The position numbers and the translations under genes are program-made. The notes below the pieces were generated by a model that did no database searches, had not been told where the DNA came from, and saw nothing but the letters and a program-made list of their open reading frames with translations. This document shows, in pieces, positions 31,982 through 41,869 of a DNA stretch of 44,737 nucleotides; within the stretch, counting starts at the first letter, position 1, and each line of letters begins with the position of its first letter. The DNA is from Betaproteobacteria bacterium (GTDB lineage: Bacteria; Pseudomonadota; Gammaproteobacteria; Burkholderiales; SG8-41). The stretch is from contig JACPTJ010000360.1 in assembly GCA_016192835.1 (NCBI GenBank), positions 1 to 44,737 of the forward strand, in the 5' to 3' direction.

Positions 31982-33736
31982 ATGAATTCGCCGCCCCGGC
32001 CGATGCAGGCGATGTATGAAGATCTGGACCTCGCCAGCCGCAAATTCGCCGAGGATGTGCTCGGTTCGCTGTCAGCCGGGCAACGGCTCGAAAGCGCGGA
32101 GGCTTGGCAGGCGCTGGCGGCGGATCTCGCGCAGGACAGCGAGCGCTGGGCTGCGCTGCAGCAGCGCTATTACCAGCGCCATCTCGAGCTATGGACAGCC
32201 ATTGTCGCGCGCGCGGACGCGGCAGGTTCCACCGCGGCCCGGCCGGCGCCGGTCGCGGTGCCCGACCATGGAGACCGGCGCTTTCAATCGCCGGAATGGC
32301 AAGAGCTGCCGTTTTTCGATTATTTGAAGCAGGCCTACCTGCTCAACTCGCGCTGGCTGACTGAAGTCGTCGAGGCCGCGCGACTTGACGCGCCGGTCAA
32401 ACGCAAACTGCGCTTTATCACGCGCCAGCTGGTGGACGCCGCAGCGCCCACCAACTTCCCGGCGACCAATCCTGACGTCCTGAAACTCGCCTCCGAGACG
32501 CGTGGCGAAAGCCTGCTGCGTGGCCTCGAAAACCTGAACGAAGATCGCAGGAAAGGCCGCATCTCGACGACCGATGAATCAGCATTCGAAGTCGGCCGCA
32601 ACATCGCGGTGACGCCCGGCGCGGTGGTTTACGAAAACGAGCTGATGCAGCTGCTCCAGTATCGCCCGGCCACCGATTCCGTCCACGCGCGGCCGCTGGT
32701 GATGGTCCCGCCGTGCATCAACAAATACTACATCCTCGACCTGCAGCCGGAAAATTCGTTCGTGCGCTATGCGGTCGCGCAGGGACACACCGTATTCATG
32801 GTGTCGTGGCACAACGTGTCAGCGGACATGGGGAGTATCACCTGGGATCAATATCTCGAACAAGGCGTGATCAGGGCGCTCGAGGTTGCCCGCGCAATCT
32901 GCGGCGTCAGGCAGGTCAATGCGCTCGGCTTTTGCGTCGGCGGCACGCTGCTCGCCGCCGCGCTCGCGGTGCTGCGCGCGAAACGGCGCAACCTCGCGGC
33001 GAGCGTTACTTACCTCACCACGATGCTCGACTTCAGCGATGCCGGGGATATTTCGGTATACATCGACGAAGCTTACGTATCCCGGCGTGAAAAGGATTTC
33101 GCGCAAGGCGGCGTGCTCCACGGCCAGGAACTCGCGCTCACTTTTTCCAGCCTGCGACCCAACGATCTGATCTGGAATTACGTCGTCAACAACTACCTCA
33201 AGGGACGCAAACCGGAGGCCTTCGATCTGCTCTACTGGAACAGCGACAGCACCAACCTCCCCGGGGCGATGTTCGTCTATTACGTGCGCAACACCTATCT
33301 GGAGAACAACCTGTGCGTCCCGGGCCGGCTGACCAACTGCGGCGTCAAGGTGGATCTGTCGAAAATCAGGCTGCCCACTTTCGTCCTCGCCTCGCGGGAG
33401 GACCACATCGTGCCCTGGAAGAGCGCCTACCAGACCACGCAACTGGTCGGCGGCAAAATCGAGTTCGTGCTGGCCGCCAGCGGGCACATCGCGGGCGTGG
33501 TCAATCCGCCGTCGCAAAACCGCCGGCATTACTGGCTCAATCCGGCTTTGCCGCCGGATCCTGATGCGTGGCTCGCCGGCGCGCGCGAGCATCCCGGCAG
33601 CTGGTGGAGCCGGTGGAGCGAATGGCTGGCCGGATACGGCGGTGGCAGCGCCGCCGCGCGCCCTGAGTTGGGCAGCGCACGCTATCCGGCAATCGAGCCG
33701 GCGCCCGGGCGTTACGTAAAACAGCGCTGCGATTGA
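31982..33736 (+). CDS. phaC: Class I polyhydroxyalkanoate synthase
   Basis: Lipase-like box GFCVGG; PPCINKYYILDLQPENSFVRYAVAQGHTVFMVSWHN; LTNCGVKVDLSKIRLPTFVLASREDHIVPW. Confidence 0.96.
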   Translation: MNSPPRPMQAMYEDLDLASRKFAEDVLGSLSAGQRLESAEAWQALAADLAQDSERWAALQQRYYQRHLELWTAIVARADAAGSTAARPAPVAVPDHGDRRFQSPEWQELPFFDYLKQAYLLNSRWLTEVVEAARLDAPVKRKLRFITRQLVDAAAPTNFPATNPDVLKLASETRGESLLRGLENLNEDRRKGRISTTDESAFEVGRNIAVTPGAVVYENELMQLLQYRPATDSVHARPLVMVPPCINKYYILDLQPENSFVRYAVAQGHTVFMVSWHNVSADMGSITWDQYLEQGVIRALEVARAICGVRQVNALGFCVGGTLLAAALAVLRAKRRNLAASVTYLTTMLDFSDAGDISVYIDEAYVSRREKDFAQGGVLHGQELALTFSSLRPNDLIWNYVVNNYLKGRKPEAFDLLYWNSDSTNLPGAMFVYYVRNTYLENNLCVPGRLTNCGVKVDLSKIRLPTFVLASREDHIVPWKSAYQTTQLVGGKIEFVLAASGHIAGVVNPPSQNRRHYWLNPALPPDPDAWLAGAREHPGSWWSRWSEWLAGYGGGSAAARPELGSARYPAIEPAPGRYVKQRCD

Positions 33737-33799
33737 TCGAGACATGGCGTTGAGACTTCGTGTTAATCTGAATCGGTTTCTTGCAGAGGAGGACAAACA

Positions 33800-34540
33800 A
33801 TGTCACGAGTAGCGGTTGTTACCGGCGGCATGGGCGGCCTCGGCGAGGCTGTCTGCGTCAAGCTGTCGGGAATGGATTACCGGGTGGTCGCCACGTATTC
33901 GCCCGGCAACACCAAGGCTCGGCAATGGCTCGCCGACATGAAAAACCGAGGGCACGAATTCCATGCCGTGCAGGTCGATGTTGCGGATTTCGATTCGTGC
34001 GCCAAGGCGGTCAAGCAGATCGAAGCCGAAGTCGGCCCGATCGACGTGCTGGTCAACAATGCCGGCATCACGCGCGACATGACATTCAGGAAAATGGGCA
34101 AGGCAGACTGGGACGCGGTGATGCGCACCAATCTCGACAGCGTTTTCAACATGACCAAAGCGGTGCTCGACGATATGGTGGACCGCGGCTGGGGCCGCGT
34201 GATCAACGTCTCTTCGGTCAATGGACAGAAAGGCGCATTCGGTCAGACCAACTACTCTGCCGCCAAAGCCGGGATGCACGGTTTCACCAAGGCGCTGGCG
34301 CTGGAAGTCGCGCGCAAGGGCGTGACGGTGAATACGATTTCACCCGGCTATATCGGAACCAAAATGGTAATGGCGATCCCGAAAGAAGTGCTCGATGCCA
34401 AGATCATCCCGCAAATTCCGGTCGGACGGCTCGGCAAGCCGGAAGAAGTCGCTGGCCTCGTCGCCTACCTGTGTTCCGACGAGGCAGCCTTTGTGACGGG
34501 CGCCAATATCGCCATCAACGGCGGCCAGCACATGCAGTAG
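33800..34540 (+). CDS. phaB: Acetoacetyl-CoA reductase
   Basis: SDR; NNAGITRDMTFRKMGKADWDAVMRTNLDSVFNMTK; VNVSSVNGQKGAFGQTNYSAAKAGMHGFTKALALE. Confidence 0.96.
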   Translation: MSRVAVVTGGMGGLGEAVCVKLSGMDYRVVATYSPGNTKARQWLADMKNRGHEFHAVQVDVADFDSCAKAVKQIEAEVGPIDVLVNNAGITRDMTFRKMGKADWDAVMRTNLDSVFNMTKAVLDDMVDRGWGRVINVSSVNGQKGAFGQTNYSAAKAGMHGFTKALALEVARKGVTVNTISPGYIGTKMVMAIPKEVLDAKIIPQIPVGRLGKPEEVAGLVAYLCSDEAAFVTGANIAINGGQHMQ

Positions 34541-34624
34541 CCACTTCTTTTGGTGTCGCCGCCTTGACGCTGCGGATGCTGCGGCGCACAATCCAAATAC
34601 ATTTTTTTGCAGTTGAGGTCAGCT

Positions 34625-35263
34625 ATGAGCGAGCATCTGCGTATCATCAAAAAGTATCCGAACCGCCGGCTTTATGACACTACGACCAGCAGCTACATCA
34701 CGCTGGCGGATGTCAAGAAGCTGGTGCTCGACCAAATCGAGTTCAGGGTCGAGGACGCCAAGTCCAAGGAGGATCTGACGCGCGCCATCCTGCTGCAGAT
34801 TATTCTCGAGGAAGAAAGCGGCAACGGCGCGCCCATGTTTTCGAGCGACGCGCTGTCCCAGATCATCCGCTTCTACGGCAACGCGATGCAGGGGATGATG
34901 GGCGGTTACCTCGAGAAAAACATCCATACCTTCGTCGAGATCCAGAAAAAGCTGCAGGAACAGTCGAATGCAATTTACGGCGGAACGCCGCCCACGCTCA
35001 ACCCCGATGCGTGGGGGGAATTTCTCAAGATGCAGGGCCCCGCGATCCAGGGCCTGATGAGCAGCTATCTCGAGCAAAGCGCCAACGCATTCCTCGAAAT
35101 GCAGCAGCAATTGCAAAAACAGACCCGCAACCTGTTCGGCGCTTTCCCCTTCCCCAACTTCGCCGCTTCCAATCCGTTCGCGCAGCCGCAACGCGATGAT
35201 GCCGCAGGCAACTCCAGCAAATCCGCGCCCAAGGATGAAGGCGGCAAAAAAGACGGCGCCTGA
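34625..35263 (+). CDS. phaR: Polyhydroxyalkanoate synthesis repressor PhaR
   Basis: [58 protein letters not shown]. Confidence 0.96.
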   Translation: MSEHLRIIKKYPNRRLYDTTTSSYITLADVKKLVLDQIEFRVEDAKSKEDLTRAILLQIILEEESGNGAPMFSSDALSQIIRFYGNAMQGMMGGYLEKNIHTFVEIQKKLQEQSNAIYGGTPPTLNPDAWGEFLKMQGPAIQGLMSSYLEQSANAFLEMQQQLQKQTRNLFGAFPFPNFAASNPFAQPQRDDAAGNSSKSAPKDEGGKKDGA

Positions 35264-36593
35264 TCAAGCGCGCGCGCGGCCCAGGGCCGCGCCCAAAGTC
35301 GGTTTCGTCTCGCTCGGCTGTCCCAAGGCGCTGGTTGATTCCGAACGCATCCTCACGCAGTTGCGCGCCGAAGGTTATCTCATCGCGCCGGCTTATAAGG
35401 ATGCGGACCTGGTCGTCGTCAACACGTGCGGCTTCATCGATGCCGCGGTCGAGGAATCGCTCGAGGCGATCGGCGAAGCGCTTGCCGAAAACGGCCGCGT
35501 GATCGTCACCGGCTGCCTTGGCGCCAAAGGCAATATCGTCAGGCAGACCCATCCGCGCGTGCTTGCGGTCACCGGCCCGCATGCGACCGACGCAGTGATG
35601 CAGGCGGTGCACGCGCACCTGCAGCAGCCGCACGACCCCTACACCGACCTGATTCCGCCGCAAGGAATAAGACTGACGCCCCGGCACTATGCGTACCTGA
35701 AGATCGCCGAGGGCTGCAATCACCGCTGCACGTTCTGCATCATCCCGTCGCTGCGCGGGGATCTCGTCAGCCGTCCTGTCGGCGAAGTCATGCAGGAAGC
35801 GGAAAACCTGGTCAAGGCCGGTGTGCGAGAGCTGTTGGTAGTTTCGCAAGACACCAGCGCTTACGGCGTCGACGTCAAATACCGCACTGGCTTCTGGCAC
35901 GGCCGTCCGCTCAGGACGCGCATGACGGAATTGGCTCGCGCGCTCGGCAGCCTAGGGGTGTGGGTGCGGCTGCATTACGTATACCCCTACCCGCACGTCG
36001 ACGAGGTGATTCCGCTGATGGCGGAGGGGAAAATCCTGCCGTATCTCGACGTGCCGTTTCAGCACGCGAGCCCGAAAATATTGAAAGCGATGAAACGGCC
36101 GGCAAGCTCGGAGAACAACCTTGCGCGCATCAGGCGCTGGCGCGAGATCTGTCCCGAGCTGACGGTACGCAGCACCTTTATCGTCGGTTTCCCCGGCGAA
36201 ACCGACGCCGATTTCGAGCAACTGCTCGAATTTCTCAAGGCTGCGCAACTCGACCGTGTCGGCTGCTTCGCCTATTCGCCGGTCGACGGCGCGAAGGCAA
36301 ATGAATTGCCGGGCCACGTGCCCGAAGCAATCAAGGAAGAACGCAAGGCGCGCTTCATGGCGCTGCAGGAGGGAATCAGCGCGGCGCGCCTCAAGCGCAG
36401 GATCGGTCGCACCCTGACGGTTCTGGTCGACGCGGTCACCACCAAGGGCGCAATTGCGCGCAGCAGCGCCGACGCGCCAGACATCGACGGCATCGTGCAC
36501 GTCGCGCCGCATGCAACGCTCGAGGCCGGCGAGTTTGCGCGCGTGAAGATCGTGGCATCCGACACGCACGACCTGAAAGGCGCGGTCGCCTGA
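35235..36593 (+). CDS. rimO: Ribosomal protein S12 methylthiotransferase
   Basis: [28 protein letters not shown]; radical SAM CX3CX2C in [23 protein letters not shown]; overlaps phaR 3' end; start inferred. Confidence 0.95.
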   Translation: MKAAKKTAPDQARARPRAAPKVGFVSLGCPKALVDSERILTQLRAEGYLIAPAYKDADLVVVNTCGFIDAAVEESLEAIGEALAENGRVIVTGCLGAKGNIVRQTHPRVLAVTGPHATDAVMQAVHAHLQQPHDPYTDLIPPQGIRLTPRHYAYLKIAEGCNHRCTFCIIPSLRGDLVSRPVGEVMQEAENLVKAGVRELLVVSQDTSAYGVDVKYRTGFWHGRPLRTRMTELARALGSLGVWVRLHYVYPYPHVDEVIPLMAEGKILPYLDVPFQHASPKILKAMKRPASSENNLARIRRWREICPELTVRSTFIVGFPGETDADFEQLLEFLKAAQLDRVGCFAYSPVDGAKANELPGHVPEAIKEERKARFMALQEGISAARLKRRIGRTLTVLVDAVTTKGAIARSSADAPDIDGIVHVAPHATLEAGEFARVKIVASDTHDLKGAVA

Positions 36594-37060
36594 TGTGGGA
36601 GCAACTCAAACGCTGGGCACGGCAACTGGAATGCGAAGGCATGGCCCTGTGGTTCTGCTGCCGGCACCCGGGCATGCCGTGGCTGCCCAAGATCTTTGCG
36701 CTGCTGGTAGTCGGCTACTTCCTGAGCCCGATCGATCTGATCCCGGACTTTATTCCGGTAATCGGTTATCTCGATGACTTGATCCTGGTGCCGATCGGAA
36801 TCTACCTCACGCTGAAGCTGGTGCCGCAGCAGGTGATCGAGGAATCCCGCGCCCGGGCGCGCGACTGGATTGCCGCGCAGCGGCCGAAGCCGAAAAGCAT
36901 CGCCGCCGCGGAGCAACCCCTTCCCCCGGCTTTTCATCATTCGTTGCCGGCCGGCACCCGCGTATACGCGGTATCCGCGCGCTCGAAAAACGCGATCACC
37001 TCCGCGATATCACGCGTGCCCTTCATGGCCGGCAGGCTGGCCAGGATGCGCCTGCCATAG
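36593..37060 (+). CDS. YkvA/DUF1232 family protein
   Basis: MPWLPKIFALLVVGYFLSPIDLIPDFIPVIGYLDDLILVPIGIYLTLKLVP; C-terminal about 41 codons overlap dinG antisense. Confidence 0.85.
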   Translation: MWEQLKRWARQLECEGMALWFCCRHPGMPWLPKIFALLVVGYFLSPIDLIPDFIPVIGYLDDLILVPIGIYLTLKLVPQQVIEESRARARDWIAAQRPKPKSIAAAEQPLPPAFHHSLPAGTRVYAVSARSKNAITSAISRVPFMAGRLARMRLP

Positions 37061-38898
37061 CCTTTACTGAAGAGACGCGGGTCGCAGATCATCAGCACGC
37101 CGCGATCGGTCTCGTCGCGGATCAGCCGCCCCGCGCCCTGCTTGAGCGTGATCACCGCCTGCGGCAGCTGGAATTCGACGAACGCGTTGCGTCCCTCGCG
37201 CCTGATGCGCTCGATGCGCGCTGCGAGCAGCGGGTCGTCGGGCGGCGCAAACGGCAGTTTGTCGATCACCACCAGCGACAGTGCCTCGCCGCGCACATCC
37301 ACGCCTTCCCAGAACGATTGGCTGCCGATCAGCACTGCATTGCCGAGCCGCCGGAAGCGCTCGAGCAGCTCGGTGCGCGAACCTTCTCCCTGCAGCAGCA
37401 GCGGATAGTCGAGCTTGCGGCGGGAAAACACGTCCTTCAACAGCTCGTGGCCCTCACGCATCGCGCGCAGGCTGGTGAACAACATGAACGTGCGTCCGCC
37501 GCTGGCCTCGATCGCCGGCAGCGCCGCGGCGACCACCGCCGGAGTGTAGGCCGGGGTATTGGGCTCGGGCATGCCTTTCGGCACGTAAACCAGCGCGTGG
37601 CTCGCGAAATCGAACGGGCTGTCCCACGACTGCGCGCACGCCTCGGCAAGCCCCATCTGGCTGACGTAATGGCTGAAGTCTCCGCCCACCGACAACGTTG
37701 CCGAAGTGAAAATCCACGAGCGTGCATGACCGCTGATCTGGCTTTGAAAAATTCCGGCGATCGACAGCGGCGTCGCGTTGAGATGCAGCGCGTGGCTGAA
37801 GAGTTCGACCCAGCGCACCAGCTCGGGATCGTCATGGTCGCGCCAGCGGCCAATCTGTTCAGACAGCGCGCGAGCGCGCTGCCAGCATTTCTCGAGTCCT
37901 TCGCTGCGCTCGGCCTGTGACTCAAGCACAGCCACGAGCGCATCAAGGCTGGCGCAAACCGCGTCGAGCGCCGGCCCGAACTCGCGAATGCGATCGAGCG
38001 CCTGGAACGGATAACGACCGCTCTCCTCCTGGAACGCGAGCCGCAAATCACGCGCCGCCTTGTCGAATGCCTGGGCTGCAGCGGGCAGCGCCGCGTAGTC
38101 TTTCGCCGAGGCCGCCGCCTCGATGCGCGTATCGCGCGCCAATTCGATCAACTGCGAGGTCGACACGCTGGTGCCGAAAAACAGGCTCGCCGTCCCCGGC
38201 AATTGATGCGCTTCGTCGAGGATGACGGTGTTCGACGCCGGCAGCAGTTCCGACACGCCCTCGTCGCGCAGCACGACGTCGGCGAAGAACAGGTGATGGT
38301 TGACGACGACGACATCCGCGGCAAGCGCCTGCTTGCGGGCCTCCATCACGAAACACTTCGAGTAATGCGCGCACTCCGAGCCCAGGCAGTTCTCGCGCGT
38401 CGACGTCACATACGACCAGAGGCTCGCGTTTTCCGGCACCGCCGGCAGGTCGCTTTTGTCGCCGGTTGCGCTGTGGCGCGCGAAATTCGCAACCAGCGGC
38501 AGGTAGCGCGCGTCATCGCGGCTCGGGAAACGGCCTTCGTGCTGTGCGCGTTCGAGGTAATGATGGCAGACGTAGTTGGCGCGGCCCTTGAGCAACGCCA
38601 CCGTAACCGGCACTTTGATCGCGTCGCGCACGACCTGGATGTCGCGGTCGAACAACTGGTCCTGCAGCGTCTTGGTACCGGTCGAGATAATCACCTTGCC
38701 GCCTGAGAGCAGCGCCGGCACCAGATACGCGAAGGTCTTGCCGGTGCCGGTTCCGGCCTCGGCAATCAAAACCGAATTGTTCTTGATCGCGTCGGCAACC
38801 GCGCGCGCCATTTCAAGCTGGCCCTGCCGCACGCGAAAACCCCTTACCGCCTGCGCGAGCGGGCCGCGATCGGAGAATATCGTATCGAGATCTTGCAT
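36937..38898 (-). CDS. dinG: ATP-dependent DNA helicase, DinG/YoaA family
   Basis: MQDLDTIFSDRGPLAQAVRGFRVRQGQLEMARAVADAIKNNSVLIAEAGTGTGKTFAYLVPAL; DEAH; Fe-S cysteines (YVCHHY, CLGSECAHYSKCF). Confidence 0.94.
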   Translation of the reverse strand: MQDLDTIFSDRGPLAQAVRGFRVRQGQLEMARAVADAIKNNSVLIAEAGTGTGKTFAYLVPALLSGGKVIISTGTKTLQDQLFDRDIQVVRDAIKVPVTVALLKGRANYVCHHYLERAQHEGRFPSRDDARYLPLVANFARHSATGDKSDLPAVPENASLWSYVTSTRENCLGSECAHYSKCFVMEARKQALAADVVVVNHHLFFADVVLRDEGVSELLPASNTVILDEAHQLPGTASLFFGTSVSTSQLIELARDTRIEAAASAKDYAALPAAAQAFDKAARDLRLAFQEESGRYPFQALDRIREFGPALDAVCASLDALVAVLESQAERSEGLEKCWQRARALSEQIGRWRDHDDPELVRWVELFSHALHLNATPLSIAGIFQSQISGHARSWIFTSATLSVGGDFSHYVSQMGLAEACAQSWDSPFDFASHALVYVPKGMPEPNTPAYTPAVVAAALPAIEASGGRTFMLFTSLRAMREGHELLKDVFSRRKLDYPLLLQGEGSRTELLERFRRLGNAVLIGSQSFWEGVDVRGEALSLVVIDKLPFAPPDDPLLAARIERIRREGRNAFVEFQLPQAVITLKQGAGRLIRDETDRGVLMICDPRLFSKGYGRRILASLPAMKGTRDIAEVIAFFERADTAYTRVPAGNE

Positions 38899-39017
38899 TG
38901 AGATGCGGCCTTCAGGCCGCATCGAGCGGACTGCGCGCGCCACGACCATCTTTGAACAGTACGTGAGTTTATCTCATCGCCACGCCGGCGTCTTTGGTGA
39001 AGCCGCTTCCGCGCCGT

Positions 39018-39137
39018 TCAGGCCCGCTCGGTGCGACGGCTGTAGTGCCGCGCGGCAATGGCGGCACGCAGCGATTCGAGCAGGCGGGGACGTGCGACGG
39101 CGCCTTGAGACGGCCCTCGATTGCCATTGTCATCCAT
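39018..39137 (-). pseudogene. Candidate truncated integron-integrase (IntI-like) N-terminal remnant
   Basis: GGGAGG RBS then MDDNGNRGPSQGAVARPRLLESLRAAIAARHYSRRTERA*, resembling the PRLLDQVRxxIRxxHYSxRTExAY start of IntI; no downstream integrase domain present. Confidence 0.55.
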
Positions 39138-39266
39138 GTTTCCTCCCATTCCCGACGGCGAATTGCGCCCGACGTATAGGAGGGGTAACGTATCGGAGAG
39201 TAGTTCGATTACGGTATATGACGTAAGTAATAGCCAGTATTGAGCCACGAACCTGGGGAGACTCGA

Positions 39267-39728
39267 ATGACGACGAACAAACGCCCTAAAGCTTTTTGGT
39301 TCATTTTTGTATTTCTTGCACTCTCACTGGCATTTATGTTGGCAGGCCAGACCATGGCCTTGATCAATTATGATTTCGCGGTTCAGATCGGTTTGCAGGA
39401 GAGCGTAAAAAAGGTCGGTGAGTTTGGGGTTCAGGTCAACCGCGCATTCGGCGCGGCCGATACAATCGTCTACATGCCTCTGATGGCCTTGTCGTTGATC
39501 GGGCTGTTTCTGAGGAAGGCCTGGTCGCTGGTGACAGCCGCGGCAACGATGGGAATATCAGCCTATTGGGCTGCGGTGATCGCGTTCATGCTCGTATTCT
39601 TGCCCGGCACTCCCGGTTACGAGCTTGCACCGGGTTTGGAGTACTGGCTTTTTATCCTCGCGCATATCATCTTTGGTATCTGGGGTGTTTTTTATCTGAT
39701 ATTCCGCGGAGGTAGTCTGATCAAATGA
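39267..39728 (+). CDS. Hypothetical membrane protein (about 4 TM)
   Basis: RBS-like GGGGAG; hydrophobic segments FWFIFVFLALSLAFMLAGQTMAL, IVYMPLMALSLIGLFL, YWAAVIAFMLVFLPG, WLFILAHIIFGIWGVFYLIF. Confidence 0.75.
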   Translation: MTTNKRPKAFWFIFVFLALSLAFMLAGQTMALINYDFAVQIGLQESVKKVGEFGVQVNRAFGAADTIVYMPLMALSLIGLFLRKAWSLVTAAATMGISAYWAAVIAFMLVFLPGTPGYELAPGLEYWLFILAHIIFGIWGVFYLIFRGGSLIK

Positions 39729-39729
39729 G

Positions 39730-40230
39730 GTGGACGTCAGGTATCCTGTCGCTGTGCCCGCCAAACTAACCAGGATCGGCTTGATCTCCGATACCCACAA
39801 TCTGCTGCGCCCGACAGCGAAACTCGCGCTCGCCGGTGTTGAACGCATCATTCACGCCGGTGACATCTGTTCCGCGCGAGTGCTCGAAGAGCTACGCAAA
39901 ATCGCGCCGGTCGTTGCCGTGCGTGGCAATAACGATCGCGGCGCATGGGCAAGCGCGATCCCTATGACGCAGACCATCACGATCGAAGCCGTATCGATTC
40001 ACATCATTCATGATCTCGATGAACTCGAGCATGACTCGCAGGGAGCAGGCTTCCACGTTGTGGTATCCGGCCACTCGCACCGCCCGCGGGTCGAGCGACG
40101 GGAGGGCATATTGTTCGTCAATCCGGGCAGCGCAGGGCCGCGCCGCTTTACGCTGCCGATATCGGTCGGTATACTCGAAATCGCAGGCGGCATTGTGGAT
40201 GCAAAGCTGTACACGCTGAATCAGCAATAA
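39730..40230 (+). CDS. YfcE/MJ0936-family metallophosphoesterase
   Basis: RIGLISDTHNLLRPTAKLAL...HAGDICS...VRGNNDRG...VVSGHSHRPRVERREGILFVNPGSAGPRR. Confidence 0.92.
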   Translation: MDVRYPVAVPAKLTRIGLISDTHNLLRPTAKLALAGVERIIHAGDICSARVLEELRKIAPVVAVRGNNDRGAWASAIPMTQTITIEAVSIHIIHDLDELEHDSQGAGFHVVVSGHSHRPRVERREGILFVNPGSAGPRRFTLPISVGILEIAGGIVDAKLYTLNQQ

Positions 40231-40304
40231 TCTGATTCGCTGCATCAGGTCGGGCGCAAAAAAAATAATTTACAATTAGAATGATGTCATCTATAGTCGC
40301 GGCA

Positions 40305-40814
40305 ATGAAAAAAACGACAATAATACTTGCAGGGTCGATCGCGTTCTCCGTCCCTCCCGCAATTGCTGCGGACGAGGTTGCCGAGACCGCCGTTGTTTCT
40401 TCCGTCACCGTTTCCGCCGGCGCTGGCGGCTATTTCGAGCGCGCACGCGAGCTGGTAATGCACACGCTCGCGCTGATCGGGGTCAGCTACAAGTACGGCG
40501 GCGGCTCGCCCGACAGTGGGTTCGATTGCAGCGGGCTGGTAAGCCACGTGTTCCAGGAAGTCATCGGCTTGACGCTGCCGCGCGACTCACAGGCGATGAG
40601 CAGGGTCGGGGAGAAAGTCGACAAAACGGAACTGCGGCCCGGCGATCTGGTGTTCTTCAATACCCGCAGGCGGCCGTTTTCACACGTCGGCATCTACATC
40701 GGCGAGGAACGCTTCGTGCATGCGCCAAGCCGCGGCCGCGACGTCGAGGTTTCGAACCTGCACAGCCGCTACTGGAACAAGCGCTACAACGGCGCGCGCC
40801 GCGTGAATTTCTAA
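40305..40814 (+). CDS. Exported NlpC/P60 (C40) endopeptidase
   Basis: Signal peptide; ALIGVSYKYGGGSPDSGFDCSGLVSHVFQEVIGLTLPRDSQAMS...GDLVFFNTRRRPFSHVGIYIGEERFVHAPSRG. Confidence 0.93.
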   Translation: MKKTTIILAGSIAFSVPPAIAADEVAETAVVSSVTVSAGAGGYFERARELVMHTLALIGVSYKYGGGSPDSGFDCSGLVSHVFQEVIGLTLPRDSQAMSRVGEKVDKTELRPGDLVFFNTRRRPFSHVGIYIGEERFVHAPSRGRDVEVSNLHSRYWNKRYNGARRVNF

Positions 40815-40824
40815 GAGCCCCTAA

Positions 40825-41695
40825 CTACCGTTTCGTCACCGTCACCGTTTTCTCGGTGACCTTCAGCTTGATCGCGGCGATCGCCGCCAGCCCTGCTTTT
40901 TCGCCTTCGATGATGGCCTGATGCCGGTTGTCGAAATCGGTACCGCGCATCGCGCCGGTATCAGGACGGATCACGATGTCGGCCTCGCTAAGCTCGTAGC
41001 CCGCGATGCTTTGGCCCATGATCGCGAATGACTGCAACATGACATCGACGCTGTCCCTGGTCTTGCCAAAGCGCGGATTGTTGGAAATGTAGACCGCAAT
41101 TACCAGGTCGGCTCCCATGCCGCGCGCCGCGCGCACCGGTACCGGACTCACCAGCCCGCCGTCGACGTATTCGCGCCCGCTAATGGTGACCGGCTGAAAC
41201 ACGCCGGGCACGCTGCTCGAGGCACGCACCGCCATGCCGGTGTTGCCGGTGCGAAACACTACCGGCTCGCCGCTCTGCAGATCGGTGGCCACCGTCGCGA
41301 ACGGCTTGTTGAGCTTCTCGAGCTTTGATGAAACCGCGGTCGGGCAGCGACCAGTCGGCAATCACCGTATCGTTCATTTGCAATGCGGCGCGCTGCAGAT
41401 CGAACCCGCCGTAGCCGCCGGCGTAGAGCGCGCCGACCAGGCTTCCGGCGCTGGTTCCGACGATGATGTCGACCACGATGCCGTGCGCTTCGAGCGCCTT
41501 GATCACGCCGATGTGCGCGAACCCGCGCACGGCGCCACCGCCCAAAGCCAGAGCGATTTTCGGTGGCACCTGCCTGACTTCAGGCTGGGGAGGCGGCTCT
41601 ACGGTCGGCGTCGGCTTGGGCGCAGGCTCAGGCGCACGCGGCAGCATGCTGCAACCCGCGAGCGCAACCAGCAACACCATGAGGATTAAACGCAA
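40825..41695 (-). pseudogene. Patatin-like phospholipase lipoprotein (RssA-type), frame-broken near 41315-41340
   Basis: Lipobox LAGC; oxyanion [12 protein letters not shown] and GTSAG in ORF 41180-41695; [23 protein letters not shown]...DGGLVSPVPV in ORF 40825-41361, different frame. Confidence 0.85.
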
Positions 41696-41778
41696 ATCAG
41701 CAATTCCGGTCGGAAGGTAATGTGACCGGTTGATTGTAGCGTCGGTTCAGCGCCGCACGCGCGTTGGATCAGAAACAC

Positions 41779-41822
41779 TTGACAAATGATATTAATTCTC
41801 ATTAAATACGAGAACCATTCTC
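41779..41822 (+). promoter_or_regulatory. Candidate Fur-regulated promoter of the iron-binding protein gene
   Basis: TTGACA (41779-41784), 17-bp spacer, TTAAAT (41802-41807); AATGATATTAATTCTCATT (41785-41803) fills the spacer; GAGAA-cca-TTCTC at 41810-41822. Confidence 0.7.
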
Positions 41823-41869
41823 AATAACAAGACCACTTCGACCTCGCACCTATAACCGGAGTTTCTAAA

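Noticed and set aside
33781-34677. 298-aa ORF overlapping phaB
   Set aside because: Alternative frame of phaB; the SDR protein in the other frame is unambiguous.
39138-39730. Active integron with cassette
   Set aside because: No recognisable attC/attI core sites seen and the integrase-like ORF is only 39 aa; kept only as a possible fossil.
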